Assembly (NCBI GenBank): GCA_049841135.1
Contig: JASGHK010000005.1
Span: 1,860,001 to 1,924,000 of the forward strand
Origin: JACRCT01 sp049841135
Lineage (GTDB): Bacteria; Myxococcota; Myxococcia; Myxococcales; UBA5297
Reading direction: 5' to 3'
Length of the DNA stretch: 64,000 bases
Below the pieces are notes generated by a model, which searched no databases, was not told where the DNA came from, and saw only the letters and a program-made list of their open reading frames with translations. Below, in pieces: positions 23,666 to 33,752 of this stretch (position 1 is its first letter; every line of letters begins with the position of its first letter). Both the position numbers and the translations under genes were made by a program.

Positions 23666-25095
23666 GCCTGGCAATGCGTAACGGCCTGGCCCTGAAGACC
23701 GCTCGGGCGTGTGGCGCGGGAACGCCTTTCCGGGGCTGCAGTCGGCGACCTCTCGGCTGCACCACCCAGCTTCGTCCCATCGCCGCGAACCGCGCTCGAG
23801 TTGCTGGGGTCCTGCGCGGAGGCCGAGGCGGGGCACGATGTCCCCGCGCTCGGTCGAAGCCCAGCGTCCGCGCTTCGCCCTATCGCCACAGGGGGGTGTC
23901 GCCCGGCTCGCCTGGTCCGTCGCCACCAGGGTCGACAGCCATTCTCGAGGTCCCGAGTGGGATGGTGACGAGCGGGACGAGCCGTCGCGCCCAGGGAGAA
24001 ACCTGCGATCACGCCCGCGTGATCGGAGATCCAGAGGCCCGAGGATGTCCGGTCCGTCTGGGCGTCGCCGATGACCTCGACGCCGACCGCGAGGCCGTCC
24101 GGCAGGCCGCGTCCGAGCACCAGGTCGATGCGCTGGTCGAGCAAGGAGATCGAGTTGAGCAACGACGGGCCCTGGCAGCAGGTGAGGCCCGGGCCCGCGC
24201 CGCCGACCCCCCAGAGATCCTGGAACCCGGAGAGCTGCAGGAGCAGCGTGGTCGGCGTCGTGAACGGGAGCTCGGCGCTGGCGTTGAAGTCGCCGGCCAA
24301 GAGCGTCGGCCGCCACTCGTCGGCGAGCGCGACGACCAGCTCCTGGGTCTGCGCGGTCTGGATGGGCGCTTCGAGCGGATGGATCACCGGCTCCAGGTGC
24401 GTGGTGACGAAGCGGAAGTCGTGGCCGCCGTAGCGCGCCTCCACGCTCACGAAGCCCTTGCGCACCTCCACCAGCGGCCCGCCCAGTCCGCCGATGGGCA
24501 GGGTGAGGTTCACGGCGTACGAGCGCCCGAACGGGTTGGAGAGGCTCAGCCCGGGGTCGCGCAGCGCCAGGATGGCTTCGCGATCCGTCAGCCGCAGGTC
24601 GTTCCCGTCGCTGTCGGGCAGCTCGATGTCCGCGCCTTCGTGCGAGCTGACGAGCTCGTAGTCCAGGCCCCGCGTGTGCAACGCGTCGAGCAGGATCTGC
24701 AGGTAGTCGTAGACCACGGTCGAGGCTAGGGCCGGGTTGCCCTGGAAGTAGTCGCCAGGGCTCTGGATGCGCACCAGCTCGGCCTCCTGCAGCCCGATGA
24801 GCACGGGGCGCGCCGCCTGGATCAGGTCGGCGATCTTCTGGGCTCGCGCCGGGAAGTCCGTGGCCTGAAGGTCGGCGAAGGTTCGGGTCACCAACGCGGG
24901 CACCGCCTCGAACGACGGGGCGAGCAGGATGGGGGCCACATCGGCGCCCGCGTAGAGGTTGAGCGTCATCACCGAGAGCTGTGGCTCGCAGCCCGCGCGC
25001 TGGGAGGGGCAGGAGACCAGGCTGGAACCGTCGCTTTCGATCCCGCAGCTCACCGTCGCAAGCGCCAATCCGACTGCCGCCGTCCATCCCTTCAT
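23455..25095 (-). CDS. endonuclease/exonuclease/phosphatase (DNase-I-like) lipoprotein
   Basis: ATG 25095 starts a lipoprotein signal (MKGWTAAVGLALATVSC). The fold of the DNase-I/sphingomyelinase superfamily follows: LSVMTLNLYAG, LIGLQEAE (catalytic Glu), FVTTHLEPV, LLAGDFNAS (Asp/Asn), QRIDLVLG and the terminal SDHAGVIAGF (Asp-His pair) at about 357-366, where the domain ends near 23986. It is probably a secreted phosphodiesterase or phospholipase. The frame stays open for about 175 more codons of low-complexity sequence and overlaps the GMC gene by 210 bases. That tail is unlikely to be conserved, and a lost stop codon or an indel around 23980 is possible. Confidence 0.75.
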   Translation of the reverse strand: MKGWTAAVGLALATVSCGIESDGSSLVSCPSQRAGCEPQLSVMTLNLYAGADVAPILLAPSFEAVPALVTRTFADLQATDFPARAQKIADLIQAARPVLIGLQEAELVRIQSPGDYFQGNPALASTVVYDYLQILLDALHTRGLDYELVSSHEGADIELPDSDGNDLRLTDREAILALRDPGLSLSNPFGRSYAVNLTLPIGGLGGPLVEVRKGFVSVEARYGGHDFRFVTTHLEPVIHPLEAPIQTAQTQELVVALADEWRPTLLAGDFNASAELPFTTPTTLLLQLSGFQDLWGVGGAGPGLTCCQGPSLLNSISLLDQRIDLVLGRGLPDGLAVGVEVIGDAQTDRTSSGLWISDHAGVIAGFSLGATARPARHHPTRDLENGCRPWWRRTRRAGRHPPVAIGRSADAGLRPSAGTSCPASASAQDPSNSSAVRGDGTKLGGAAERSPTAAPERRSRATRPSGLQGQAVTHCQAWRRSRGTTTWWWGPGSEGPSAPCAWPRRATRSRCSRRASASVRTTSPRRAGTCAASCGRRCCAASASSG

Positions 25096-25348
25096 GGGCC
25101 GTCTCCCGAGCGCAGGCTCGCGTGCTCGGGAGGCAAGGTGGCCATCGAGCGGTCGGACCATGAACCTCGAGATGGCGTGGACCTCGGGGCCCTCCAGAAA
25201 TCCTGCGGGCGGCCTGTCGGAGGCACGGTCCTCAGGTGATCAAGCGACCGAGGGCTCGAGCAGCGCGTGGCGACATCGCGCGGGGACGGGCGGCCGGACG
25301 GGCCGATCCCGCGGCGGGACGCAGGGCACGAAGCTAGAAGAGCAGCGT

Positions 25349-25891
25349 ATGACCTCGGCAGCCCCGCCCGGCCACCCCATCGACCTCTTGCTGGAGGACC
25401 ACCGGAGGATCCGCGAGGCCATCGGCGCGGCGCTGCGACTGGCCGGAGGCGAGGGCGGGGTGGCGGCGACGCAGGCCGGCGCGCGCCGCGTCCTCGAGTT
25501 CTTCGACGCGGCCTGGCGCCGCCACGAGCTCGACGAAGGCGACGTCCTCGCGCCGGCGCTCGCCGCCCAGGGCCTGTCCGCGCAGACGCGCCAGGAGCTC
25601 CGGCTCGCCCTCCAGTTCCACCGCCACCTCACCGAGCAGGTGCAGCGGCTCGCCCCGCTCTGGGCGGCGCTCGCCAAGGACGGAGCGAGCCTGGCCACTC
25701 TCGGCCCGCGGCTCGACCGCCGCACCCGTTCCCTCGCGGCGACGTTCAACGAGCACTTCCTCGTCGAAGAGTCGCTGGTCTTCCCGGACGCGCGCGCGCT
25801 CCTGGACCGCTCACCCGAGACGCTGGAGGCGGTGCGCCAGGCGCTGCTGGCGCGCCGCGCCGTGGGCCAGCCGGCTCCTCCTTCTTCCTGA
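25349..25891 (+). CDS. hemerythrin HHE domain protein
   Basis: A 180-aa four-helix protein whose metal ligands are visible: LLLEDHRRI (His), RRHELDEGD (His and Glu), LQFHRHLTE (His) and FNEHFLVEESLVFP (His and Glu). This is the cytoplasmic hemerythrin-like HHE family that binds a di-iron centre and senses or buffers O2, NO or related stress. ATG 25349 is the first sensible start; the open frame upstream of it is noise. The gene converges with the PAS hybrid kinase at 25908, only 17 bases away, so it could supply the kinase's signal, but this is inference. Confidence 0.88.
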   Translation: MTSAAPPGHPIDLLLEDHRRIREAIGAALRLAGGEGGVAATQAGARRVLEFFDAAWRRHELDEGDVLAPALAAQGLSAQTRQELRLALQFHRHLTEQVQRLAPLWAALAKDGASLATLGPRLDRRTRSLAATFNEHFLVEESLVFPDARALLDRSPETLEAVRQALLARRAVGQPAPPSS

Positions 25892-25907
25892 CCCAAGCGC
25901 GGCGGGC

Positions 25908-28900
25908 CTATACCCCGGGGACCGCGCTCTCCCCGACGCCTGAGGCGCGCGCGGCGCGAGGCGCGGCGGGCACGCTGGAGAGAACCTGCTCGAGCTGCTC
26001 CAGGCTCGGCGGCTTGGCGAGGTGCGCGCGGAAGCCAGCCTCGGCGGCGCGCTGGAGATCCTCGGGCATGGCGTAGCCGCTCAGCGCGACCAGGGTCGTG
26101 CCCCGGAGCTCCGGGTCGGCGCGCAGGGTTCGGGCCACGCCGTACCCGTCCAGCCCGGGCAGGCCGATGTCGCACAGCACGACGTCGGGCCGGCAGGCGC
26201 GCGCCTGGGCGATCCCCACGGGCCCGTTGTGCGCCACGGCGACCTCGTGCCCCCCGAGCTCGAGCACGTCGCGCAGGCTCTGCGCCGCGTCGACGTTGTC
26301 CTCGATGACGAGCACCCGCCGCCGCGCCGGCGGCGCGCCCTGGGCCGGACCGGCTCCCCGGGCCAGGCCGCGGTCGAGCGGCAGTCGCACGGTGAACTGC
26401 GAGCCGTGGCCCAGGCCGGCGCTGCGCGCGGCCACCGAGCCGCCGTGCAGCTCCGACAGCCCCTTGACGAGCGAGAGCCCGAGGCCGAGCCCGCCGCGGG
26501 TGCGGTCGAGGGTGTCCTCGGCCTGGGTGAAGGGCTGGAACAGGCGCGGCAGCATCTCGGCGGAGATGCCGGCGCCGTCGTCGGCGACGGTGAGCACCGC
26601 CTCGCCGCGCCCGAGGTCCTGCTCGAGCCGGACCGCCACCTTTCCGCCGCGCTCGGTGAACTTGAGCGCGTTGTGCAGCAGGTTGCCCAGCGCCTGCGCC
26701 AGGCGCGTGCGGTCGCCGACGACGGGGACGGGGGCCGGCCCGGCGGCGAGCTCGAGGCCGATCTGGGCGGCCTCGAACCCGGGGCGCAGGTCCTCCACCG
26801 TCTTGCGCACCACCTCGCCCAGGTCCAGCAGCTCGCGCTGCAGGCGGATCTTGCCGCGGGTGATGCGGGTGACGTCGAGCAGGTCGTCGACGAGCCGGGA
26901 GAGGTGCACCACCTGGCGCTGGATGACCGCCTTGGCGCGCGCGGCCTGGTCCGAGCCGGCGGGGGCGCGGTCGAGGACGTAGAGGCTGTTGCGGATGGGG
27001 GCGAGCGGGTTGCGCAGCTCGTGGGAGAGCATGGCCATGAACTGGTTCTTGTTGCGGTCGGCGTCCTGCAGCGCCTGCTCGGCCCGCTTGCTGTCGGTGA
27101 TGTCCCGGCAGACGGCGAGAATCCGGCGCTGGCCCCCCACCTCGATGGTGCGCACGTCGACGAGGACGTCGCGGACCTCTCCGGACTTGGCCTTCTGCCG
27201 GGTCTCGAAGAAGGCGGCCCCGGTGGCGTCGATGCTCGCCAGGTGGGCGGCGACGGCGGCCGGGTCCTCCTTCGCCTCGATCTCGCGCACGGACAGCCGC
27301 GCGAACTCCTCGCGGCTGTAGCCCAGCTGGAGGTGGGCGCGCTCGTTGAAGTCGACGATGCGGCCGTCGAGGGCCAACACCACGATGCCCGCGGGGCTGG
27401 TCTCGAAGAGCGTGCGGAAGCGCCGCTCGCGCTCCTGCAGCTCGAGATCCGCCAGCCTCGCCTCGGAGACGTCGCGCACGAAGCCGGTGCGGTAGCGCAG
27501 CCGGCCGCGCTCGTCCCGGACCATCACCGCGCGGTCCGCGAGCCAGCAGTACTCCCCGCGCTTGGTGCGGAAGCGGTACTCCACGCTCAGCGTGCCCGTC
27601 CGCTCCGCCTCCGCGAGCGCGGCCTGCAGGCGGGGGAGGTCCTCGGGGTGGACGCGCCCCAGGCCCTCCTCGTGGCTCATCGCGCACATCTCGGCGGCGG
27701 TGAACCCGCTGACCGACTCGATGACCGGGCTGAGGTAGTCGAAGCGGCCCTGCTGCAGGTCGCGGCGGTAGGCGGCGTCGAGCGAGTTCTCGAGCACCAT
27801 CCGCAGGCGCGCCTGGCTCTCGCGCAGCTCCTCCTCCGCCCGCTTGCGGTCGGTGATGTCCAGGTTGACGCCCGTCAGGCCCACCGCGCGCCCCTGGGCG
27901 TCGCGCTCGAGGCGGCCCAGGGCGGCGACCCAGTGCACCGAGCCGTCGGGCCAGCAGACGCGGAACTCGACGTCGTACGGGCACCGGCCGGCGGCCACGT
28001 CGGCCAGGTGCGCCTCGACCCGGGGAAGGTCCTCGGGGTGGAGCCGCCGGGTCCAGGAGGCGTAGCGGCCGCCGAGGCTCCCCTTCTCCTCGCCGTAGAC
28101 GACCTCCATCCCCGAGGTGAACAGCCGGTCCGGGTCGGTGGGGTCCCACTCGAAGGTGCCGATTCGCGCCGCCGCCTGGGCGCGCTCGAGGCGGTCGCGG
28201 GCCCGGGCCAGCTCCAGCGCCGACTCCTTCTGCGCGGTGATGTCCTGGACCAACCCCGCCGCCCGGACCGGCCGCCCGCCGGCGTCCCGCACCATGGCGG
28301 CGCTGACCTGGACCCAGATGACGCGCCCGTCCTTGCGCCGGTAGCGCTTGGTCAGCTCGTAGGTGGGCCGGTCCTCGCGCAGGGCGGCGTCGAGCAGCGC
28401 CCGGTCGCGGCGGGCGTCCTCGGGCGGCGAGAGGTCCGCCGGGCCCATCTGCAGGAGCTCGGCGCGCGGGTAGCCGGTGATCTCGCAGAAGCGGTCGTTC
28501 ACCTCCACGAAGCGGCCCTCGAGCGAAGCTCCGCCGTGCCGACCGCCGGGGTCTCGAAGAAGGTGCGGAAGCGGCTCTCGCTCTGGCGCAGCGCCTCGCG
28601 GGCCTCCTCGAACGCCGTCACGTCGTGCCAGACCGACACCGCGCCGGTGACCCGGCCGCCGGCCTGCCGCGGCGCGCAGCTCACGCTGAAGTGGCGCCGC
28701 CGGCCGTCGCGGGGGAGCACCAGCCGCAGCGCCTGGACCGTCTCGCCCCCGAGGGCGCGCGAGCCGGGCAGCTCCTCGGCCGTCAGGCCTCGGCCGTCGG
28801 GCCACTCGAGCGCGAGCCGCCGCTCCAGCTCGCCGCGCTCCAGCCCCACCGGGTCGAAGCCCAGGGCGGCGACGCCGGCCGCGTTGGCCCGGACGACCGT

Positions 28901-29493
28901 GCGCCGGCGGTCGTAGACCAGGACGCCGTCCGCCACCGAAGCGAGCAGCTGGTCGAGCTTCCCGTTCGCACGGCGCGAAGTCGGTGGCCAGCACGCACAG
29001 CGTCCGCGGCGCCCCGTCGACGGCCGCGTCCGGCTGCTGGGCGGGCGGCGGAAGGGCGACGGCCGACAGGTGCGCCGAGACGTCACTGCCGGCCCGAGTG
29101 CGCAGGGGGAGGACCTCGCCCTTGGCGGTGCCATGGGCCGAGCCGAGCAGGGACGCGAACGCGGGCCGAGCGGCCGGCGCGACGAAGTCGTGGAGGGTCC
29201 GTCCGCGGAAGCTCGGAGGCCGGGGCCTCGAGCAGCTGCGCGAAGTGGCGGTTGCACCACAGGATGGTCCCGTCCTCGGCCAGGCGCGCCGCGCCCTCGC
29301 TCAGCGCCTCGAGCAGCGCGCGGTACGGCTCGTCGGCCTCGGGGATGGCGGGCGGGCCGACCGACGCCGAGCGACCGGATGAAAGGATGCGGTGCCTGGC
29401 CTGCTCCTGTTCCAGACGCAGGCGGGCCTCGTCGGCCTCCCTCTGCCGCTGGGCATACCGCTCTCGCAGGCGTTCGAGGGGTTCGCGGGCCAT
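25908..29493 (-). CDS. multi-PAS hybrid histidine kinase / response regulator, frameshifted
   Basis: About 1195 aa once three indels are undone. The start MAREPLERLRERYAQRQ follows GGGAGG. Then come five or six PAS/PAC modules (for example FVEVNDRFCEITGYP, DFNERAHLQLGYSREEF), a HisKA helix FMAMLSHELRNPLAPIRNS with the phospho-His, HATPase boxes (LGNLLHNALKFTERGG, GGLGLGLSLVKGL) and a receiver domain (VLVIEDNVDAAQS, DVVLCDIGLPGLDGYG with acceptor Asp, LAKPP Lys). It is soluble. The breaks lie at 29208-29214, 28955-28961 and 28525-28531; each is cured by restoring GAGCTC, and the net change agrees with the span being 3n+1. Confidence 0.85.
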
Positions 29494-29971
29494 CAGCACC
29501 TCCCGGGCAGGGCCCCTCTTCCGTCTCCCCGTCGCGGTCGGGTCTCTGAGGATAGGGGTGAGTGACCGCAGGGCTCCGGGGAGAAACCCGTTGGTTGCCT
29601 TCGGCAGCCTCTTGCGTGACGCCCGCGGATCGACGGCCGCAACAGCTCGCCGTGTCGGCGCTCGGTGGTCCGAGCGGGTCGGCGGGTCCCTGCGCACGAT
29701 GTCGGCATTCCGGCTCCCCCCACGAGCGGCTGTCAGGAGACGTTCTTGCGTTCCGAAGATTGAAACGCCCGCGGGTGCTCAGTTCTTGCGATCGCGGCTC
29801 GAGGCTCTCCGGGAGGCGCCCGAGAATCCTTGGGCCTGCCGGGACCGTAGCGGTCCGCGCAGGCAGGTGGCAGATCGAAAGACGGACCTCACCCCCGGCC
29901 CCTCTCCGGCTTCGCGGAGAGGGGTGACTTCCTTTCTCTCGCGCGGCGGGCTCGAAGCCTTTGGGCTTTGC
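29494..29971. other. intergenic region upstream of the PAS kinase
   Basis: Frames on both strands look random. The region holds the kinase's upstream sequence, a short stretch (about 29590-29610, GTTGGTTGCCTTCGGC) that resembles part of the dispersed repeat seen at 35.3 and 60.4 kb, and the first of two head-to-head hairpins at 29899-29924. Confidence 0.4.
29899..29924 (+). repeat. GC-rich hairpin element, type A
   Basis: CCCCTCTCCG pairs perfectly with CGGAGAGGGG across a GCTTCG loop. It is the reverse complement of the element at 30012-30039, with the same flanks (TCACCCCC on one side, CCCCCTGA on the other). It may serve as a terminator or be a REP-like repeat. Confidence 0.65.
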
Positions 29972-30883
29972 TCATCCACGTGACCGTCTCCTGAGGGTAC
30001 AAGGCCGAGTTCCCCCTCTCCGCGAAGCCGGAGAGGGGGTCAGGGGGTGAGGCTCGCCGCTACTTCCGACTCCGCCGCTCTCAGGCCTGGCGTCCTGCCC
30101 CTTGCCCTCCTCGTCCCACTTCCGGGCGCAGCTGGGGCAGATGCCATGGGTCACGTGCGTGCCCACGTGCTCCTGGAGGTAGCGCTCGAGGGCCTGCCAG
30201 TGTCCGGCGTCGTCGCGAATCTTCTTGCAGGAGGGGCAGACCGGGAGGAGGCCGCGCAGCGCCTCGACGTCCGCCAGGCTCGCGCGCAGCTGCTCGTTGG
30301 CCTCGCCGATGTGTCGCAGGTCGGTGCGATAGCCCACGGCGACCGTCCAGAAGAGCATCCCGCTGGCGGCGCCGCAGACCACGACGCCGACGACGAGGTC
30401 CGCCGTCCGGGCGGCGTCGCTGGGGATGGGCGAGACCAGCTGCGGGAAGAGCCGCTCGGCAACGAAGAGCGCGAGCCCGGCGCCGACGACGAGGCAGAGC
30501 GCGGCGACGCGCCCGCGGCCGCGGAACAGGACCACCGAGAGGCCGACGATGGCGAACAGGTGCATGGGCGTGCTGCCCCAGGACCCGCCGTAGGCGAAGA
30601 ACCAGAATGTCAGCAGCCCCAGCGCGAGCCCCAAGAAGGCCCAGTCGTGCCGCTGGCCGCGCAGCGAGAGCGCGAAGAGCAGCGCGCTCGCCAGCCCGCC
30701 TGCCGCCACCGGCGCGAGCAGGCGCAGCGGCAGGCCCTGCAGGGCGTTGAGCGGCAGCGAGACGCCGAGCAGGAGCACGGCCAGGCCGAGGGCGAAGCCT
30801 CGGTAGAGGCGGTCGTCGGTGCCCTGGACCCGCTCGGGCGCGAAGGCCTTCCACAGCGCGGTCTTCAGGAAGGCTGGGGTCAC
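29972..30883 (-). CDS. membrane sensor-like protein with C-terminal CxxC zinc-ribbon-like tail (copy 2)
   Basis: About 303 aa. Five or six transmembrane helices (residues about 25-190; for example FALGLAVLLLGVSLPLNALQ and HLFAIVGLSVVLF) precede a short coiled linker. The tail reads LLPVCPSCKKIRDDAGHWQALERYL...THGICPSCARKW. This two-CxxC motif with CKKIRDD is found at the ends of PAS sensors and response regulators and probably binds zinc. It starts at GTG 30883, overlapping the upstream paralogue's stop (GTGA). The last 25 codons run through a hairpin repeat and are probably not functional. The pair looks like a tandem duplication. Confidence 0.75.
   Translation of the reverse strand: MTPAFLKTALWKAFAPERVQGTDDRLYRGFALGLAVLLLGVSLPLNALQGLPLRLLAPVAAGGLASALLFALSLRGQRHDWAFLGLALGLLTFWFFAYGGSWGSTPMHLFAIVGLSVVLFRGRGRVAALCLVVGAGLALFVAERLFPQLVSPIPSDAARTADLVVGVVVCGAASGMLFWTVAVGYRTDLRHIGEANEQLRASLADVEALRGLLPVCPSCKKIRDDAGHWQALERYLQEHVGTHVTHGICPSCARKWDEEGKGQDARPESGGVGSSGEPHPLTPSPASRRGGTRPCTLRRRSRG
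30012..30039 (-). repeat. GC-rich hairpin element, type A, second copy
   Basis: An 11-bp perfect stem (CCCCCTCTCCG) with loop CGAAGC, followed by GGGTCAGGGGGTGAGG. It forms a head-to-head pair with the copy at 29899-29924. It lies within the last codons of the membrane sensor gene, where it is read as SPASRRGG. Confidence 0.65.
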
Positions 30884-31749
30884 CGGGTGCCCGTCCCTTC
30901 CCCGGAGCGCTTGCGGCGCTGCTCCTCGCACGCAGGGCAGAAGGCCTGCACCAGCTCGACCTCGCTGTGCTTGGCGAGGTAGCCCGCCACCTCCTCCCAG
31001 AGCGCCTCCTCGGTGCGGACCTTGCCGCACCAGGCGCAGATGCGCAGCAGCCCGCGCAGCCGGTGGGCCTCCTCGACGGACTCCTTCAGGCGCGCGGTCA
31101 CGCTCGCGAGGCGGGCCTTCTCCTTCAAGTTCGAGTCCACCAGGACCCAGGTGATGAGGGCGCTGGCGGTGGAGGCGACGGCGTAGCCGGAGAGCATATC
31201 CAGGAAGCGGTCGTCCGCGCTGGCGAAGGGCAGCACCAGGCCGGGGAAGAAGTGGCCGGCGAGGATCAGGCCGATGCCGTTGGCGAGGTAGACCGCGAAC
31301 ATGAACGGGCGGGCCTGGCCGCGCGCGAAGACCACCGGCAGCCCGATGAAGAGGAAGAAGACCATCGGGACGCTGCCGAAGCTCCCGCCGTTGAGGAAGT
31401 ACGAGGTGTCCAGCGCCGCCATCAGCAGGGCGACGACCAGCGCGTGGCTGAAGAACCCGCGGCGCGCGGCGACGAACAGCGCGGCGTTGGCCAGGCCGAA
31501 GGCGCCGACCACGACGTGGAGCCAAGGCGAGAAGTGCTGCAGGAGGTTGGTGGGCAGGATGACGCAGAGGGAGGTGAAGGCCGCGACCAGCGTCATGAGC
31601 CGGTAGACCCGCTCCTCCATCGTCACCGAGCCGCCGCCCAGGAGCCGCGAGGACCACGAGCGGCGGGCCTCGAGTCCCTCGGCGCCGCCGTCGGGATCGG
31701 CCGGTCCGGCCGGGGGAGGACGACGATCGGGTGCGTCCTTCGGGACCAT
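30880..31749 (-). CDS. membrane sensor-like protein with C-terminal CxxC zinc-ribbon-like tail (copy 1)
   Basis: About 289 aa. The order matches the following gene: a cytoplasmic N-terminal stretch (Pro/Asp-rich), six hydrophobic helices (about 50-210, such as LMTLVAAFTSLCVILPTNLL and VFFLFIGLPVVFARG), a helical linker and the tail LLRICAWCGKVRTEEALWEEVAGYL...FCPACEEQ. ATG 31749 has AAGG upstream; GTG 31773 and an ATG near residue 50 are alternatives. No kinase or cyclase domain is present, so any signal must pass through the tail to a partner. The function is unknown. Confidence 0.75.
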   Translation of the reverse strand: MVPKDAPDRRPPPAGPADPDGGAEGLEARRSWSSRLLGGGSVTMEERVYRLMTLVAAFTSLCVILPTNLLQHFSPWLHVVVGAFGLANAALFVAARRGFFSHALVVALLMAALDTSYFLNGGSFGSVPMVFFLFIGLPVVFARGQARPFMFAVYLANGIGLILAGHFFPGLVLPFASADDRFLDMLSGYAVASTASALITWVLVDSNLKEKARLASVTARLKESVEEAHRLRGLLRICAWCGKVRTEEALWEEVAGYLAKHSEVELVQAFCPACEEQRRKRSGEGTGTR

Positions 31750-32063
31750 GGCGACCTTGGAATGCCCCTTCACCCGTCGAGAGGCGAGCTCGTCGCGGCA
31801 CCGAGCTCAATCGTTGCTCCAACTTCGGTTTCGGCTCCGCTTCCTGCGACCCGGAGCCTGGACCGAGAATACCGCCGCGCGCCCAGCGCTGTGGGCCCCG
31901 GGTCGACTGGAGGTGAAGTGGACGGGCGGCCGGTCGGCGCAGTCCGGGCGGGTCGTCTGCCGGGCCGCTGGTGTGCTACTGGGACAGCGTGCCGGGAGGG
32001 GAAGCCTTCGTCGAACGCCCAGGCACCGGCCATCCAACCACTGCACGACCAAGGTGAAAGCCA

Positions 32064-33494
32064 ATGACTGGTTCATGGAGCGCACTTCGCAGCCTGTGTC
32101 TGGCGGCGTCCCTGCTGGTGGCTGCCTGCCAGGCAGCCCCGGGTGAGACCGGGCCCCAGGGGCCGGTGGGCCCGACGGGGGCCACCGGCGCCACTGGAGA
32201 CCCGGGAGATCCCGCGGTCGCCGACCCGAGCATCAGCGCCATCATCCCCTCGGTGGTCTTCACGGGACGGGAGGCGCGGATCACGATCAGCGGGGACGTG
32301 ACGGCCTGGTCCGATACGGCCTCCGTCGACTTCGGGGCGGGCATCGGGGTCAAGGACGTGATCGTCGCCAGCCCCACGAGCCTGATCGCGAGGGTCGAGG
32401 TGGACGACGACGCCGCGCTCGGCGCACGCGACGTGGTCGTGACCGACGGAAGCGCGACCGAGACCTACCGGGGCGGGTTCGAGGTGATCTCGCCGCTGGC
32501 GATCACGACCGTGGGCACGCTCGCCCAGGGGAGCGTGATCGCCGTGAGGGCGAGGATGCTCGACCTGACCACGCCGTTCGACATGACCAAGACGGGCGAC
32601 GGCACGTTCGCTCCCATCGCCTACCCGAACATCCAGGTCGCCGCCCCGGCTGGGACGCAGGTGAGCCTCTCCGCGGTCGGCCTGTACGAGGTCTCGTTCG
32701 ACCTCGTCGTGGATTCGTTCACGCCAGCAGGGGACCTCGACCTCTCGGTGACGAGTGGACCCAGCGGGGCGACCGTCACCTCCCTGGCCCCGAAGGCGAT
32801 CCCCCTGGCCGCGCGTCAGCCGGTCGCGGCCACCCACGCGCAGCCCGGCGAGGCGCTGCTCGCTGGGGCTGGCGACAGCGCGCTCTTCAGCTACCAGCTC
32901 GCGACCGCCCAGCTGACCCTCGTGGACCTCTCGGTGACGGGCACCGCGTCGACCATCGGCTTCTTCCTTCCGAGCAGCGGCAAGTTCGCCGATCTCTTCG
33001 CCAGGGGCCCCGGGGCGACGGCCGTGCTCGACACCACCGACCCGGTGTACGTCGTCGCTCGCGATACCGGTGGCGCGCCCGGAAACAAGGTCGGCCTGTA
33101 CGTCGTCGAGACGACCGTCACCGGAGGCGCGGAGGTGGAGCCGAACGACGTGGCGACGAGCGGCATGCTGGTGACGCCGCCCTTCGCGGTGCGCGGCGCC
33201 ACGCTCTCCGCCCAGGGGGACGCGGACTGGTACAAGGTGACGGTGACGGGCGCCGACCTGGGGAAGACGCTCGACGTCCAGACGGTCGGGCTCGATCTCA
33301 AGACCGATACCGTCGTCGCGATCTTCGACACGGACGGGTCGACGAAGCTGACCGAGAGCGAGGACCGAGACTTCCTCGACTCGGCGCAGAGCGACCCGCT
33401 CCAGAACGCCGGGGTCTACTACGTGCGCATCACCGCCTCGCCCTACTTCGACTCGGCGCACAAGACCTACGACCTCGCCGTTCGCCTGCGGTAG
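32064..33494 (+). CDS. lipoprotein with collagen-like, IPT/TIG and PPC domains
   Basis: A 476-aa lipoprotein (signal SLCLAASLLVAAC). Directly after the cysteine comes a short collagen-like run of Gly-X-Y triplets (GETGPQGPVGPTGATGATG). An IPT/TIG immunoglobulin-like domain follows (about 57-135, SISAIIPSVVFTGREARITI), then two or three beta domains. A bacterial pre-peptidase C-terminal (PPC) domain ends it (about 345-470, VEPNDVATSG..GDADWYKVTV..YYVRITAS). It is probably an exposed adhesin or structural surface protein. AAGGTG lies upstream of ATG 32064. The 290 bases before it contain nothing recognisable. Confidence 0.85.
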   Translation: MTGSWSALRSLCLAASLLVAACQAAPGETGPQGPVGPTGATGATGDPGDPAVADPSISAIIPSVVFTGREARITISGDVTAWSDTASVDFGAGIGVKDVIVASPTSLIARVEVDDDAALGARDVVVTDGSATETYRGGFEVISPLAITTVGTLAQGSVIAVRARMLDLTTPFDMTKTGDGTFAPIAYPNIQVAAPAGTQVSLSAVGLYEVSFDLVVDSFTPAGDLDLSVTSGPSGATVTSLAPKAIPLAARQPVAATHAQPGEALLAGAGDSALFSYQLATAQLTLVDLSVTGTASTIGFFLPSSGKFADLFARGPGATAVLDTTDPVYVVARDTGGAPGNKVGLYVVETTVTGGAEVEPNDVATSGMLVTPPFAVRGATLSAQGDADWYKVTVTGADLGKTLDVQTVGLDLKTDTVVAIFDTDGSTKLTESEDRDFLDSAQSDPLQNAGVYYVRITASPYFDSAHKTYDLAVRLR

Positions 33495-33752
33495 GTCGTC
33501 GAACCTCGGCACCGCGCGCGTGCGCTCGAGTCGCACGCCCGCGGGGCCCGTCCGGCGGCTCGTCACTCCTCACGCGGCTCCGAAGGAGGGGCATGCACCC
33601 GGGGCCGACGCTCGAGCTCCAACCCGAGCGCGAGCGCACCTGCTCCGGGTCAGGCGTGCGGGTGAGCGAGGACTGACGCCGCCACGCACCTGTGATACTC
33701 CGTCCCCCTTGTTCTGCGGGACGACGCGCAGAAGCGACGCGAGGAAGACGAC

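Noticed and set aside
23665..25087. N-terminal extension of the GMC oxidoreductase to 25087
   Set aside because: The FAD motif starts at 23665, and the upstream frame lies inside the nuclease-fold lipoprotein in a different frame.
26022..28916. 964-codon plus-strand ORF opposite the PAS kinase
   Set aside because: Shadow of the kinase; the product is Val/Gly/Arg/Glu-rich and without any motif.
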